Positions 37,442 to 46,218 of a DNA stretch of 64,000 nt are shown here, piece by piece. The translations under genes were made by a program, and so were the position numbers. Source of the stretch: Allobosea sp. Root483D1 (GTDB lineage Bacteria; Pseudomonadota; Alphaproteobacteria; Rhizobiales; Beijerinckiaceae); NCBI RefSeq assembly GCF_001429505.1, contig NZ_LMJW01000022.1, positions 750,853-814,852 of the forward strand. Reading direction: 5' to 3'. The notes below the pieces were generated by a model. That model made no database searches. It had not been told where the DNA came from and saw only the letters and a list, made by a program, of their open reading frames with translations. Within the stretch, counting starts at the first letter, position 1; every line of letters begins with the position of its first letter.

Positions 37442-38944
37442 ATGGCGGAAGCACAGATCCAACAACCCGGCGCAGCGGCTGCTGAAACCCGCGACGTCGA
37501 TGATTTCTCCTCGCTTCTGAAGCAGAGCTTCAAGCCCAAGACCGAACGGGCGGCGAGCGAGGTCGAGAATGCAGTCGCGACCCTGGTCAACCAGGCGCTC
37601 GCCGACTCGACGCTGATCAAGGGCGACGTGCTCGACACGATCGAGGAGATGATCGCCCGGCTCGACGCCAAGCTCAGCGAGCAGATGAACGAGGTGCTGC
37701 ATGCACCGGAGTTCCAGAAGCTCGAGAGCGCCTGGCGCGGGCTCAACTACCTCGTCTTCAACTCCGAGACCGACTCGCAGTTGAAGATCAAGGTGATGAA
37801 CATCGGCAAGACCGAGCTCTACCGCAACCTCAAGACCTATCCCGGCGCACGCTGGGACCAGAGCCCGCTCTTCAAGCAGATCTACGAGCAGGAGTTCGGA
37901 CAACTCGGCGGCCAGCCTTTCGGCGCCCTGGTCGGCGACTATCATTTCAGCCATGTCCCGACGGACGTGCAGCTGCTGCGCGATCTCTCCAAGGTCGCCG
38001 CCGCCGCCCACGCGCCGCTCTTCACCGGCGCCGACCCGAACCTGATGGGCATGGACTCCTGGACGGAGCTCTCCAACCCGCGCGATCTCGGCAAGGTCTT
38101 CGACACGCCGGACTACGCAGCCTGGAAGGGCCTGCGCGACGCGGCCGACTCCCGCTATGTCGGCCTCTGCCTGCCGCGGGTGCTCGCGCGGGTTCCTTAC
38201 GGAGCCAAGTCGGAGCCGGTCGAGGAGTTCGCCTTCGAGGAGGACACCGACGGTCACAAGGGCGAGAAATACGCCTGGATGAACGCCGCTTATGCGATGG
38301 CGGTGAACATCAACCGGGCCTTCAAGGAATATGGCTGGTGCACCCGCATCCGCGGTGTCCAGTCGGGCGGCGAGGTGCTCAACCTGCCGACCCACACCTT
38401 CCCAACGGACGACGGTGGCGTCGACTTGAAGTGCCCGACCGAGATCGCGATCAGCGATCGTCGCGAGGCGGAGCTGGCCAAGTCCGGCCTGATCCCGCTG
38501 ATCCATCGCAAGAACACGGACAAGGCGGCGTTCATCGGCGCGCAGTCGCTCTACAAGCCCAAGGCCTTCTTCGGGCCCGACGGCGTCGCGGCGACGGCCT
38601 CCGACAACCTGTCCTCGCGTCTGCCCTACATGTTCGCGGTATCGCGCTTCGCGCATTACCTGAAGTGCATGGTCCGCGACAAGGTCGGCTCCTACAAGGA
38701 GCGCGAACCCCTGCGTCGCTGGCTGCAGGAGTGGATCACCGACTATGTCGACGGCGATCCGCTGAACTCCAGTGAGGAGACGAAGGCGCGCAAGCCCCTG
38801 TCCGATGCGCGCATCGACGTCTTCGAGGACGAGGAGAACCCTGGCTATTATTCGGCCAAGTTCTATCTCCGGCCCCATTTCCAGCTCGAGGGCATGGATA
38901 TCGGCCTGAGCCTCGTCTCGCGCCTGCCGGCGCCCAAGACCTGA
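37442..38944 (+). CDS. tssC: T6SS contractile sheath large subunit TssC (VipB)
   Basis: Main sheath subunit, contracting to drive the tube outward and then recycled by TssH. The 500-residue sequence has an N-terminal region with the expected ClpV-recognition helix (about 20-40), then LESAWRGLNYLVFNSETD, GALVGDYHFSH, ANLMGMDSW-like DPNLMGMDSWTELSNPRDL, and the C-terminal FYLRPHFQLEGMDIGLSLVS that completes the sheath handshake. Length and motifs are normal. It lies between tssB and hcp. Confidence 0.97.
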   Translation: MAEAQIQQPGAAAAETRDVDDFSSLLKQSFKPKTERAASEVENAVATLVNQALADSTLIKGDVLDTIEEMIARLDAKLSEQMNEVLHAPEFQKLESAWRGLNYLVFNSETDSQLKIKVMNIGKTELYRNLKTYPGARWDQSPLFKQIYEQEFGQLGGQPFGALVGDYHFSHVPTDVQLLRDLSKVAAAAHAPLFTGADPNLMGMDSWTELSNPRDLGKVFDTPDYAAWKGLRDAADSRYVGLCLPRVLARVPYGAKSEPVEEFAFEEDTDGHKGEKYAWMNAAYAMAVNINRAFKEYGWCTRIRGVQSGGEVLNLPTHTFPTDDGGVDLKCPTEIAISDRREAELAKSGLIPLIHRKNTDKAAFIGAQSLYKPKAFFGPDGVAATASDNLSSRLPYMFAVSRFAHYLKCMVRDKVGSYKEREPLRRWLQEWITDYVDGDPLNSSEETKARKPLSDARIDVFEDEENPGYYSAKFYLRPHFQLEGMDIGLSLVSRLPAPKT

Positions 38945-38992
38945 GACCCGGGCGCGCTCCAAGGCGCGCAGGACACCCAGGATGACAGTTGG

Positions 38993-39013
38993 CCCTGCGC
39001 TGATCGCGCAGGG
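38993..39013 (+). other. Hairpin upstream of hcp
   Basis: A perfect 8-bp stem, CCCTGCGC (38993-39000) with GCGCAGGG (39006-39013), and a TGATC loop. It lies in the 155-base tssC-hcp gap. With the hairpin after hcp it brackets the hcp message, a layout often linked to processing or stabilisation of a highly made segment. Confidence 0.35.
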
Positions 39014-39099
39014 AGAGTGGCGACGCATGGGGGGAGCTCTCCAGGCGACGCGAGTTCTATGCCTAAATCACCTCACCCAGCCAACTTTTGGAGAGCACC

Positions 39100-39582
39100 A
39101 TGGCTAGCGACTTCCTGCTTGAGATCGATGGTATCAAGGGCGAAAGCCAGGATTCCAAGCACAAGGACACGATCGAGATCGAATCCTTCTCCTGGGGCGT
39201 CAGCAACTCCGGCACGCACGCAGCCGGACACGGCGGCGGCGCCGGCAAGGCGAGCTTCCAGGACCTGCACTGCACCGCCAACGTCAGCAAGGCATCGGCG
39301 ACCCTGATGCTGAAATGCGCCAATGGCGAGCACATTAAGAAGGCCGTGCTCTTCGTCCGCAAGCAGGGCAAGCAGCAGCAGGAATTCTACACGGTCACGA
39401 TGGAGGACCTGCTGGTGTCGAGCTACCAGTCCGGCGACTCGACCGGCGGCAACCCGGTTCCGACCGACCAGTTCTCGCTGAACTTCGCCAAGATCAAGTA
39501 CGAGTACAAGCCGCAGAACACCGACGGCTCGCTCGGCTCGGCCATTACCGGCACTTACGATCTCAAGAAGAACAAAGAGTAG
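39100..39582 (+). CDS. hcp: T6SS inner tube protein Hcp
   Basis: Forms hexameric rings stacked into the secreted tube and can carry small effectors in its lumen. The 160-residue protein begins MASDFLLEIDGIKGESQDSK with GGAGA ahead of the ATG at 39100. The family signature IEIESFSWGVSNSG, the glycine-rich loop, FTKxxDxxSP-related LHCTANVSKASATLMLKCANG, and the KIKYEYKPQNTDG end are present. No C-terminal effector extension. It has 155 and 122 bases of non-coding sequence on its sides, each with a hairpin. Confidence 0.97.
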   Translation: MASDFLLEIDGIKGESQDSKHKDTIEIESFSWGVSNSGTHAAGHGGGAGKASFQDLHCTANVSKASATLMLKCANGEHIKKAVLFVRKQGKQQQEFYTVTMEDLLVSSYQSGDSTGGNPVPTDQFSLNFAKIKYEYKPQNTDGSLGSAITGTYDLKKNKE

Positions 39583-39594
39583 TATCCCCTGGAT

Positions 39595-39620
39595 GCCGGC
39601 CTCGTCTCGGCGGGGCCGGC
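39595..39620 (+). other. Hairpin downstream of hcp
   Basis: A 7-bp GC stem, GCCGGCC (39595-39601) with GGCCGGC (39614-39620), and a 12-base loop, starting 12 bases after the hcp stop. There is no T-tract, so it is more likely a 3' stabiliser or partial terminator than a full stop, since tssE-H have no other clear promoter. Confidence 0.35.
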
Positions 39621-39704
39621 TCCCTTCCAGTTGCGATCGGACTCCTCGCGATTGCGGCAGCGATCGCCGGGAGTCCGCCGTTTTGAGCGGCTCTGTTCGG
39701 GAAG

Positions 39705-40259
39705 ATGCATATGCTCGATCCCAAGGCGAAGAACCGGTTGCGTCCGCCGCTGATGTTCGCGTTCCGCGAAGCGCATCGCGCCAAGGACGCCAAGGTCCAT
39801 CTCGACCTGCGCGATGCAGGCGGCGAGCGGGTCGTCGCCGGACGCCGGGCGGCGCCGCGGACCGCGATCACCGAGAGCAAGCTGCGGCAGGAGATCGCGA
39901 TCGACCTCGAGACGCTGGTCAACACGATCAACTTCGGCTCCTCCACCGATCTGTCGAAGCTCGAGCATGTTCGCCGCTCCGTGCTCAACCTCGGCTTCCC
40001 GGACATCCAGAACAAGTCGATCGACGAGCATCGTGTCGGTGCGATCAAGACCGAGCTCGCCCAGGTTCTGCTCGCTTACGAGCCGCGGCTGCTGAAGCAG
40101 TCGATCGTGGTCGAGCGCGACGAGGGGCTGGACAAGGCCGAGCTGAAGATCCGCTTTGTCGTGCGTGCCGACCTGAACTGCGAGCCGCTCAACATCCCCG
40201 TGCAATTCGTCGCCGATGTCGAGCTCGATACCGGCAAGATCGCGATCAAGAACCGATAG
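39705..40259 (+). CDS. tssE: T6SS baseplate protein TssE (gp25-like)
   Basis: A baseplate wedge component related to phage T4 gp25 that starts sheath polymerisation. The 184-residue protein has a basic N-terminus and the gp25-like domain at about 65-180: the segment LETLVNTINFGSSTD, SVLNLGFPDI, EPRLLKQSIVVE and the C-terminal ELKIRFVVRADLNCEPLNIP. The start at 39705 could equally be the ATG at 39711. It is followed 6 bases later by tssF. Confidence 0.93.
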   Translation: MHMLDPKAKNRLRPPLMFAFREAHRAKDAKVHLDLRDAGGERVVAGRRAAPRTAITESKLRQEIAIDLETLVNTINFGSSTDLSKLEHVRRSVLNLGFPDIQNKSIDEHRVGAIKTELAQVLLAYEPRLLKQSIVVERDEGLDKAELKIRFVVRADLNCEPLNIPVQFVADVELDTGKIAIKNR

Positions 40260-40265
40260 CGCCAC

Positions 40266-42227
40266 ATGAACCAGGAATTCCTCGACTTCTACAATCGCGA
40301 ACTCCGGCTCTTCACCGAGCATACGAAGGAGTTCGCCGAGGAGTATCCCGGCATCGCCGAACGGCTCGGCGGGCTGGTCGGCGAGCGCATGGACCCGATG
40401 GTCGGCGGCCTGCTCGAGGGTGCGGCTTTCCTCGCCGCGCGGGTCCAGCTCAAGCTCAAGCACGAGTTCCCGGAATTCACCAACAACCTGCTCGAGCAGC
40501 TCATCCCGAACTACCTGGCGCCGACGCCGTCGGCGCTGCTCGCCGGGATCGCGCCCACCTATGGCGATCCAGCCTTGCGCGAGGGCGTCGAGGTGCCGCG
40601 CGGCTCCTATCTCGATGCCACTTACGTCGAGCGTGACCGGCGCGTCGCCTGCCGCTACCGGATGGGCTCGCCCGTGACGCTCTGGCCGTTCGACGTCGCG
40701 TCTGCCGAGTACATCGCCGCGCCCGGCCGGCTGCAGGCGCTCGGGCTCCCGGCCGACGGGCGGGTGCTGTCGGGACTGCGCCTCTCGCTGACCCATCGCA
40801 TTGCCAGCGACCCGGCGGAGGAGCCGTCGCCGGAGCAGGCGAGCAAGCTGCCGACCAGCTGGTTTGCCGGCTGCAAGACCCGTGAGCTCACGGTGCATCT
40901 GCTTGGCACGGAGGCCGATGCGATCGCGCTCTACGAGCAGATCTTCGGTGACTGTCTCGGCATCTACTTCCGCTATCTCGATGAATTCGGCGATCCGGTG
41001 GTCCTGTCGGGGTCCGGATGCGCGCTGGAGCAGATCGGCTTCGGCGAGGACGAGGCGTTGCTGCCGGCCGATACCCGGATCTTCCGCGGCTTCGACCTGT
41101 TGCGGGAGCAGTTCTGGTTCCCGCGCAAATTCCTCGGCTTCAAGCTGGCCGGGCTGGACAAGGTGATGTCCCGGCTCAATGCCAAGACGGTCGACGTGAT
41201 CTTCGTCTTCGACGAGGTCAATGCGCGCCTGCCGGCGGCGGTGCAGCGCGAGATGTTCGCGCTCTATGCCGCTCCGGCGGTGAACCTGTTCGAGAAGACC
41301 ACCGATCGCATCCCGGTGCGCCGTAACGAGCACGAATATCATGTCGTGCCCGACCGCAGCCGTATGCTCGACTATGAGCCGCACTCGATCCTCGATGTCT
41401 ACGCGCACTATACCGGCGGCCGCGACAAGCAGCCGGTCCATCCGCTCTATTCCTCGCCCGAGGGCGCCTCGCCGACGCATGGCCTGCTCTATACGCAGCG
41501 GCGATTGCCGCGCCGGCGCTCGGTTGCCGAACGGCGCGAGGGGCAGGCCTCCGACTATACCGGCACCGAGATGTTCATCTCGCTCTATGAGCCGGCGACG
41601 GTTTCCGATGCCGCGTCCGTGGCTGAGCTGAGCGTTCGCGCCCTCTGCTCCAATCGCCATCTCACCGAGCATTTGCCGACCGGCACAGGCGGGGCCGATT
41701 TCCGCCTGATCGACAATGTCGTGCTCGATGTGACCTGCCTCGCCGGGCCGACGCCGCCGCGCGAGCCGATCGTCTCGCAGCTCAGGCTCCGCTCCGAGAC
41801 GGCGAGCACCGGCGTCGTGACCTGGCGGCTGATCAACATGCTCAGCCTCAACCATCTCGGCCTGGTCCAGCGCGGAGCCGGCGAGAACGCCGAGGCGCTA
41901 CGCGAGATGCTTTCGCTCTTCGCCGACCTCGCCGACAGTGCCACGGAACGGCGCATCCGGGGGATCAAGAGCGTCGACAGCCGCCCGGTGATCCGGCGTT
42001 TCCCGCAGCGCGCCGGAACGGGAGCCGCCCGCGGGCTCGAGATCACCGTCCTGCTCGACGAGAAGGCGTTCGAGGGCAGCGGCGTCTTCCTGCTGGGGGC
42101 GATCCTCGACCGCTTCTTCGCCGAATATGCCGCGATGAACCATTTCACCCAGACGGTGATCCGCACAGTCGAACGCGGCGAAGTCATGCGCTTTCCGCCG
42201 CGCGCCGGCACGAGGCGCATCCTGTGA
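40266..42227 (+). CDS. tssF: T6SS baseplate protein TssF
   Basis: A baseplate wedge protein that forms a complex with TssG and contacts TssK and VgrG. The 653-residue sequence starts NQEFLDFYNRELRLFTEHTK and contains EYPGIAERLGG, DPMVGGLLEGAAFLAARVQ, KLKHEFPEFTNNLLEQLIP and a C-terminal EVMRFPPRAGTRRIL. Length is normal for the family. Its stop overlaps the tssG GTG start (GTGA), so translation is coupled. Confidence 0.96.
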   Translation: MNQEFLDFYNRELRLFTEHTKEFAEEYPGIAERLGGLVGERMDPMVGGLLEGAAFLAARVQLKLKHEFPEFTNNLLEQLIPNYLAPTPSALLAGIAPTYGDPALREGVEVPRGSYLDATYVERDRRVACRYRMGSPVTLWPFDVASAEYIAAPGRLQALGLPADGRVLSGLRLSLTHRIASDPAEEPSPEQASKLPTSWFAGCKTRELTVHLLGTEADAIALYEQIFGDCLGIYFRYLDEFGDPVVLSGSGCALEQIGFGEDEALLPADTRIFRGFDLLREQFWFPRKFLGFKLAGLDKVMSRLNAKTVDVIFVFDEVNARLPAAVQREMFALYAAPAVNLFEKTTDRIPVRRNEHEYHVVPDRSRMLDYEPHSILDVYAHYTGGRDKQPVHPLYSSPEGASPTHGLLYTQRRLPRRRSVAERREGQASDYTGTEMFISLYEPATVSDAASVAELSVRALCSNRHLTEHLPTGTGGADFRLIDNVVLDVTCLAGPTPPREPIVSQLRLRSETASTGVVTWRLINMLSLNHLGLVQRGAGENAEALREMLSLFADLADSATERRIRGIKSVDSRPVIRRFPQRAGTGAARGLEITVLLDEKAFEGSGVFLLGAILDRFFAEYAAMNHFTQTVIRTVERGEVMRFPPRAGTRRIL

Positions 42228-43312
42228 ACAAGAGCGCGCCATCCCTGCCGCCGCCGGCTGTGCTCGACGAGCTTCGGGTCGAGCCGCCCTTCGTCGAAGG
42301 GCTGCGGGCCGAGCCCTGGCGGCACGACTTCTACGCGGTGCTGCGCCGGATCGAACGCAGCTTTCCCGAGCGCGAGCGCATCGGCGATGGCGCCGCCAGG
42401 CGCGATGAATACATCGCGCTCGGCGAGCAGCCCTATATGGATTTCCCGGCCTCGACTTTCGCCGAGGCCGATCGCGACCTGCAGGGGCGGTTGCGGCTCT
42501 TCGTCAAGTTTCTTGGGCTGCTCGGGCCGCAGGGTGCGCTGCCGCTGGCGACCACCGAGGAGAGCTATCACTGGCACCTCGTCCGCGACGACGCCTTCCC
42601 GCGCTTCCTCGACATCTTCAACAACCGCTTCCTGCAGCTGTTCTACCGGGCCTGGGCGGATTCGCGGCCAGTGGCGCAGCACGACCGGCCCGACAAGGAC
42701 CGCTTCATCGCCTATGTCGGCAGCATGGTCGGCCTGGGTTCGCAGCCCTATCAGAACCGCGACAGCGTCCCCGACCCGGAAAAGCTGGCCCATGCCGGGC
42801 TCGCCGGCGCGCAGGCCAAGTCGGCTTCGCGCCTGCGCAGCCTGCTCGCCGGGCTCTTCGACATCGAGGTCGAGGTCGAGCAGTTCGTCGGCATGCGGCT
42901 GGTCTTCGATCCGGAAGACCGGACCAAGCTCGGCCGTGGCCAATGCGCTCTCGGCAGCAATGTCCTGCTCGGCGCCAGCGTCTACAGCGTCGAGGACAAG
43001 TTCCGGGTCAAGCTCGTGGCGCGCGATCTCGAGCAGTTCAACCGCTTCCTGCCGAATGGCGATCGTTGCGAACCACTGGCGGATGCGGTGTTCTTCTATC
43101 TCGGCGAGCAGTTCGAATGGGATGTCGAGCTCGCTTTGCCGGTCGGCAAGGTCAGGCCAATGCAGCTCGGCCGCTTCGGCGCGCTCGGCTGGTCGAGCTG
43201 GGTCTCGCCGAACTGGAACGTGCCGGACGGCAGTCTGCGCCGCGACGCCCGTTTCCACCCCGCCGAACGCATGCGGCTGAAGCGCAGCCAGCAACAACAG
43301 ACGAAACGATAG
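42224..43312 (+). CDS. tssG: T6SS baseplate protein TssG
   Basis: Second wedge protein, binding TssF in a 2:1 complex. The 362-residue product starts at GTG 42224, overlapping the tssF stop. The family pattern is EPWRHDFYAVLRRIERSF, LFVKFLGLLGPQGALPL, FLDIFNNRFLQLFYRAW and a C-terminal QLGRFGALGWSSWVSP. It ends 9 bases before tssH. Confidence 0.95.
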   Translation: MNKSAPSLPPPAVLDELRVEPPFVEGLRAEPWRHDFYAVLRRIERSFPERERIGDGAARRDEYIALGEQPYMDFPASTFAEADRDLQGRLRLFVKFLGLLGPQGALPLATTEESYHWHLVRDDAFPRFLDIFNNRFLQLFYRAWADSRPVAQHDRPDKDRFIAYVGSMVGLGSQPYQNRDSVPDPEKLAHAGLAGAQAKSASRLRSLLAGLFDIEVEVEQFVGMRLVFDPEDRTKLGRGQCALGSNVLLGASVYSVEDKFRVKLVARDLEQFNRFLPNGDRCEPLADAVFFYLGEQFEWDVELALPVGKVRPMQLGRFGALGWSSWVSPNWNVPDGSLRRDARFHPAERMRLKRSQQQQTKR

Positions 43313-43321
43313 GGGGCAGTC

Positions 43322-46021
43322 ATGGCCGATATCAGTCTCGAAGCCGTCACCGGCAAACTCAACCGCGTCGGCTATGAAGCCTTCATCCAGGCGCTGCGCC
43401 AAGCCAAGGGGGCGGGCAACCGCAATGTCGAGCTGGCGCACTGGCTCGCCCAGATCCTGCAGCGGCGCTCGACCGATATCGGGCTGACTGCCCAGCATTA
43501 CGGCCTCGACATGGCCCGGCTCGCGACCGATATCGGCGGCGTCATCGAGGGCTTCCGCAAGAACGAAACCGAGATGCCCGGCGTCGCCAACAACGTCGTC
43601 GATGTGCTCGATCGCGGCTGGCACTACGCCACGCTGTTCTTCGGCGAGACCCAGATCAGGACTGGCCATGTCCTGGTCGCAGCGCTGAAATCGCTCGAGC
43701 TCAAGCGGGCGCTGACGGCGATCTCCAAGGAGTTCGGCAAGATCCCGGTCGAGGAAGTCGCCGCCGGCCATGCCAAGATCTGGAAGGACTCGGAGGAAGA
43801 GAACCTGCGGCCGATGGACGGCTCGGGTCTCCGTGCTGCCGGCACGCCCGGGGCCGAACAGGCCGAAGGCGCCAAGGGCACCACCGCGCTCGACCGCTTC
43901 TCGCAGGATCTGACCGAGAAGGCCCGATCCGGCACGATGGATCCGATCCTCGGCCGCGACGACGAGATCCGCCAGGTCATCGACGTGCTGATGCGTCGCC
44001 GCCAGAACAATCCGATCCTCACCGGTGAGGCCGGCGTCGGCAAGACCGCCATCGCCGAGGGCTTCGCCCAGCGCATCGTCGCCGGCGACGTGCCGCCGCC
44101 GCTGCGCGGGGTCAAGGTCTGCGCGCTCGATATCGGCCTGATGCAGGCCGGCGCCTCGATGAAGGGCGAGTTCGAGCAGCGCCTGCGTTCGGTGATCGAC
44201 GAGGTCCAGTCCTCGCCGACGCCGGTGATCCTGTTCATCGACGAGGCGCATACCCTGATCGGCGCCGGTGGCCCTGCCGGCACGGGCGACGCCGCCAATC
44301 TGCTCAAGCCGGCGCTGGCCCGCGGCACGCTGCGCACTGTCGCGGCGACGACCTGGTCGGAGTACCGCCAGTATTTCGAGAAGGACCCGGCGCTGACCCG
44401 GCGCTTCCAGCCGGTGCAGGTCGACGAGCCGGACGTCCTGCGCTGCTGCACCATGCTGCGGGGGCTGATCGGGCCGATGGAGAAGCACCACAAGGTCCGC
44501 ATCTCGGACGCGGCCATCGTCGCTGCCGTCCAGCTTTCCTCGCGTTACATCCCGGCCCGGCAATTGCCGGACAAGGCGGTGAGCCTGCTCGACACCGCCT
44601 GCGCCCGCGTCGCGATCAGCCAGACCGCGACGCCGGCCGCGATCGAGGATGCCCGGGTCGCGATCTCGGCGCTGGAGAAGGAGAAGCTGGCCCTGATCGC
44701 CGACAAGGATCTCGGCGACGCCACCGATGAACGCCTCGGCAAGATCGAGGAGGAGAACGCCGAGCTCACGACGAAGCTCGCGGCACTGGAAGCCGACTGG
44801 GCGTCCGAGCTCGCTCTCGTCGAGGAGATCACGCTGCTGCGCGGCAAGCTTGGCGAGAAGCCGGCTGGAGAAGCGCCCGCGGCCGATGGTGAAACACCTG
44901 CCGAGGCCGCTCCGGCCGAAGCGCCGGTCGATCCGGAAGCGACGCGCGCCAGCCTCAAGGACAAGTTCACCACGCTCGGTGCGATCGATCCGGCCAACCG
45001 GATGATCTACGCCCATGTCGACGAGCAGTCGGTCGCCTCAGTGGTCTCGGATTGGACCGGCATCCCGGTCGGTCGCATGGTCAAGGACGAGATCGAGACC
45101 GTGCTCAACCTTGCCGCGACGCTGAACAAGCGCGTCGTCGGGCAGGGCCACGGCATCGGCATGATCGCCAAGCGCATCGAGACCAACCGTGCCAAGCTCG
45201 ACAACCCGAACAAGCCGATCGGCGTCTTCATGCTTTGCGGCCCGTCCGGGGTCGGCAAGACCGAGACGGCGCTGGCGCTGGCGGAATCGCTCTATGGCGG
45301 CGAGCAGAACGTCATCACCATCAACATGAGCGAATTCCAGGAGGCGCACACCGTCTCGACTCTGAAGGGCGCACCTCCCGGCTATGTCGGCTATGGCGAG
45401 GGCGGCAGGCTGACCGAGGCCGTCAGGCGCAAGCCTTATTCGGTGGTCCTGCTCGACGAGGTCGAGAAGGCCCACCCGGACGTGCATGAGCTATTCTTCC
45501 AGGTCTTCGACAAGGGCCAGATGGAGGATGGCACCGGCCGGCGCATCGACTTCAAGAACACGCTGATCATCCTGACCTCGAATGTCGGCACCGACGAGAT
45601 CATGCGGATGGCGGGCGACGAAAACAGCCGTCCCGATGTCGAGGAACTGGCGGTCGCGCTCAGACCGGCGCTGCTCAAGGTCTTCCCGCCGGCACTGATC
45701 GGCCGCCTGGTGACCATTCCGTATTACCCGCTCTCCGGCGAGATGCTCGGCGGCATCGTGCGCCTGCAGCTCGGGCGCATCGGCAAGCGCCTGCGCGACA
45801 ACCACAACGCTGCCTTCGTCTATGACGATGCCGTGGTCGAGCATATCGTCGCCCAGTGCAACGACCCGGATTCGGGTGGCCGCATGATCGACAACATCAT
45901 CACCAACTCGATGCTGCCGGCGCTGTCCCGCAGCATCCTCAACCTGCAATTGGAGAAGAAGCCGCTGGCCGAGGCGAAGGTCACGGTCGAGGATGGCGCC
46001 TTCCACTACGCCTGCAATTGA
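43322..46021 (+). CDS. tssH: T6SS sheath-recycling ATPase TssH (ClpV)
   Basis: A hexameric AAA+ unfoldase that disassembles contracted TssBC sheath. The 899-residue protein has a Clp N-terminal domain (about 1-150), a first ATPase domain with LTGEAGVGKTAIAEGFA near residue 237 and DEAHTLIGAGG, a middle coiled-coil, and a second ATPase domain with LCGPSGVGKTETALALAES near residue 640 and LLDEVEKAHPDV. An Ala/Pro/Glu-rich stretch at about 515-545 lies in the middle region. ISMQFQAG-type ClpV features (ASMKGEFEQRLRSV) are present. Last gene of the tss arm. Confidence 0.96.
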   Translation: MADISLEAVTGKLNRVGYEAFIQALRQAKGAGNRNVELAHWLAQILQRRSTDIGLTAQHYGLDMARLATDIGGVIEGFRKNETEMPGVANNVVDVLDRGWHYATLFFGETQIRTGHVLVAALKSLELKRALTAISKEFGKIPVEEVAAGHAKIWKDSEEENLRPMDGSGLRAAGTPGAEQAEGAKGTTALDRFSQDLTEKARSGTMDPILGRDDEIRQVIDVLMRRRQNNPILTGEAGVGKTAIAEGFAQRIVAGDVPPPLRGVKVCALDIGLMQAGASMKGEFEQRLRSVIDEVQSSPTPVILFIDEAHTLIGAGGPAGTGDAANLLKPALARGTLRTVAATTWSEYRQYFEKDPALTRRFQPVQVDEPDVLRCCTMLRGLIGPMEKHHKVRISDAAIVAAVQLSSRYIPARQLPDKAVSLLDTACARVAISQTATPAAIEDARVAISALEKEKLALIADKDLGDATDERLGKIEEENAELTTKLAALEADWASELALVEEITLLRGKLGEKPAGEAPAADGETPAEAAPAEAPVDPEATRASLKDKFTTLGAIDPANRMIYAHVDEQSVASVVSDWTGIPVGRMVKDEIETVLNLAATLNKRVVGQGHGIGMIAKRIETNRAKLDNPNKPIGVFMLCGPSGVGKTETALALAESLYGGEQNVITINMSEFQEAHTVSTLKGAPPGYVGYGEGGRLTEAVRRKPYSVVLLDEVEKAHPDVHELFFQVFDKGQMEDGTGRRIDFKNTLIILTSNVGTDEIMRMAGDENSRPDVEELAVALRPALLKVFPPALIGRLVTIPYYPLSGEMLGGIVRLQLGRIGKRLRDNHNAAFVYDDAVVEHIVAQCNDPDSGGRMIDNIITNSMLPALSRSILNLQLEKKPLAEAKVTVEDGAFHYACN

Positions 46022-46046
46022 GGCGGGGCCGGCTGATCGGCACGTC

Positions 46047-46132
46047 CGTCATTGCGAGCGTAAGCGATGCAATCCAGGAGGGTTCGCTCGACGGCCTCTG
46101 GATTGCTTCGTCGCTTCGCTGCTCGCAATCGC
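46047..46132. repeat. Palindromic interspersed element at the right T6SS boundary
   Basis: Left-arm blocks ATTGCGAG (46051-46058) and GCAATCCAG (46069-46077) pair with CTGGATTGC (46098-46106) and CTCGCAAT (46122-46129). The cgtcattgcgag-type sequence is a dispersed element very common in Rhizobiales genomes. It starts 26 bases after the tssH stop and is a different family from the element at the left end of the locus. Confidence 0.65.
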
Positions 46133-46218
46133 GGAGGAGGCCGGCAGAGAGACAAGTATCGCTGGCAGGCGCTGTCTGAGGTATACTTGCGCGGCGGGAT
46201 CGAAGCGGAAACAGACAC

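Noticed and set aside
41585-45016. A 1143-codon open frame on the minus strand across tssF, tssG and tssH
   Set aside because: It is antisense to three clearly recognised T6SS genes. Long antisense frames are expected in GC-rich DNA with this codon bias, and its translation is Arg/Asp/Gly-rich without motifs.
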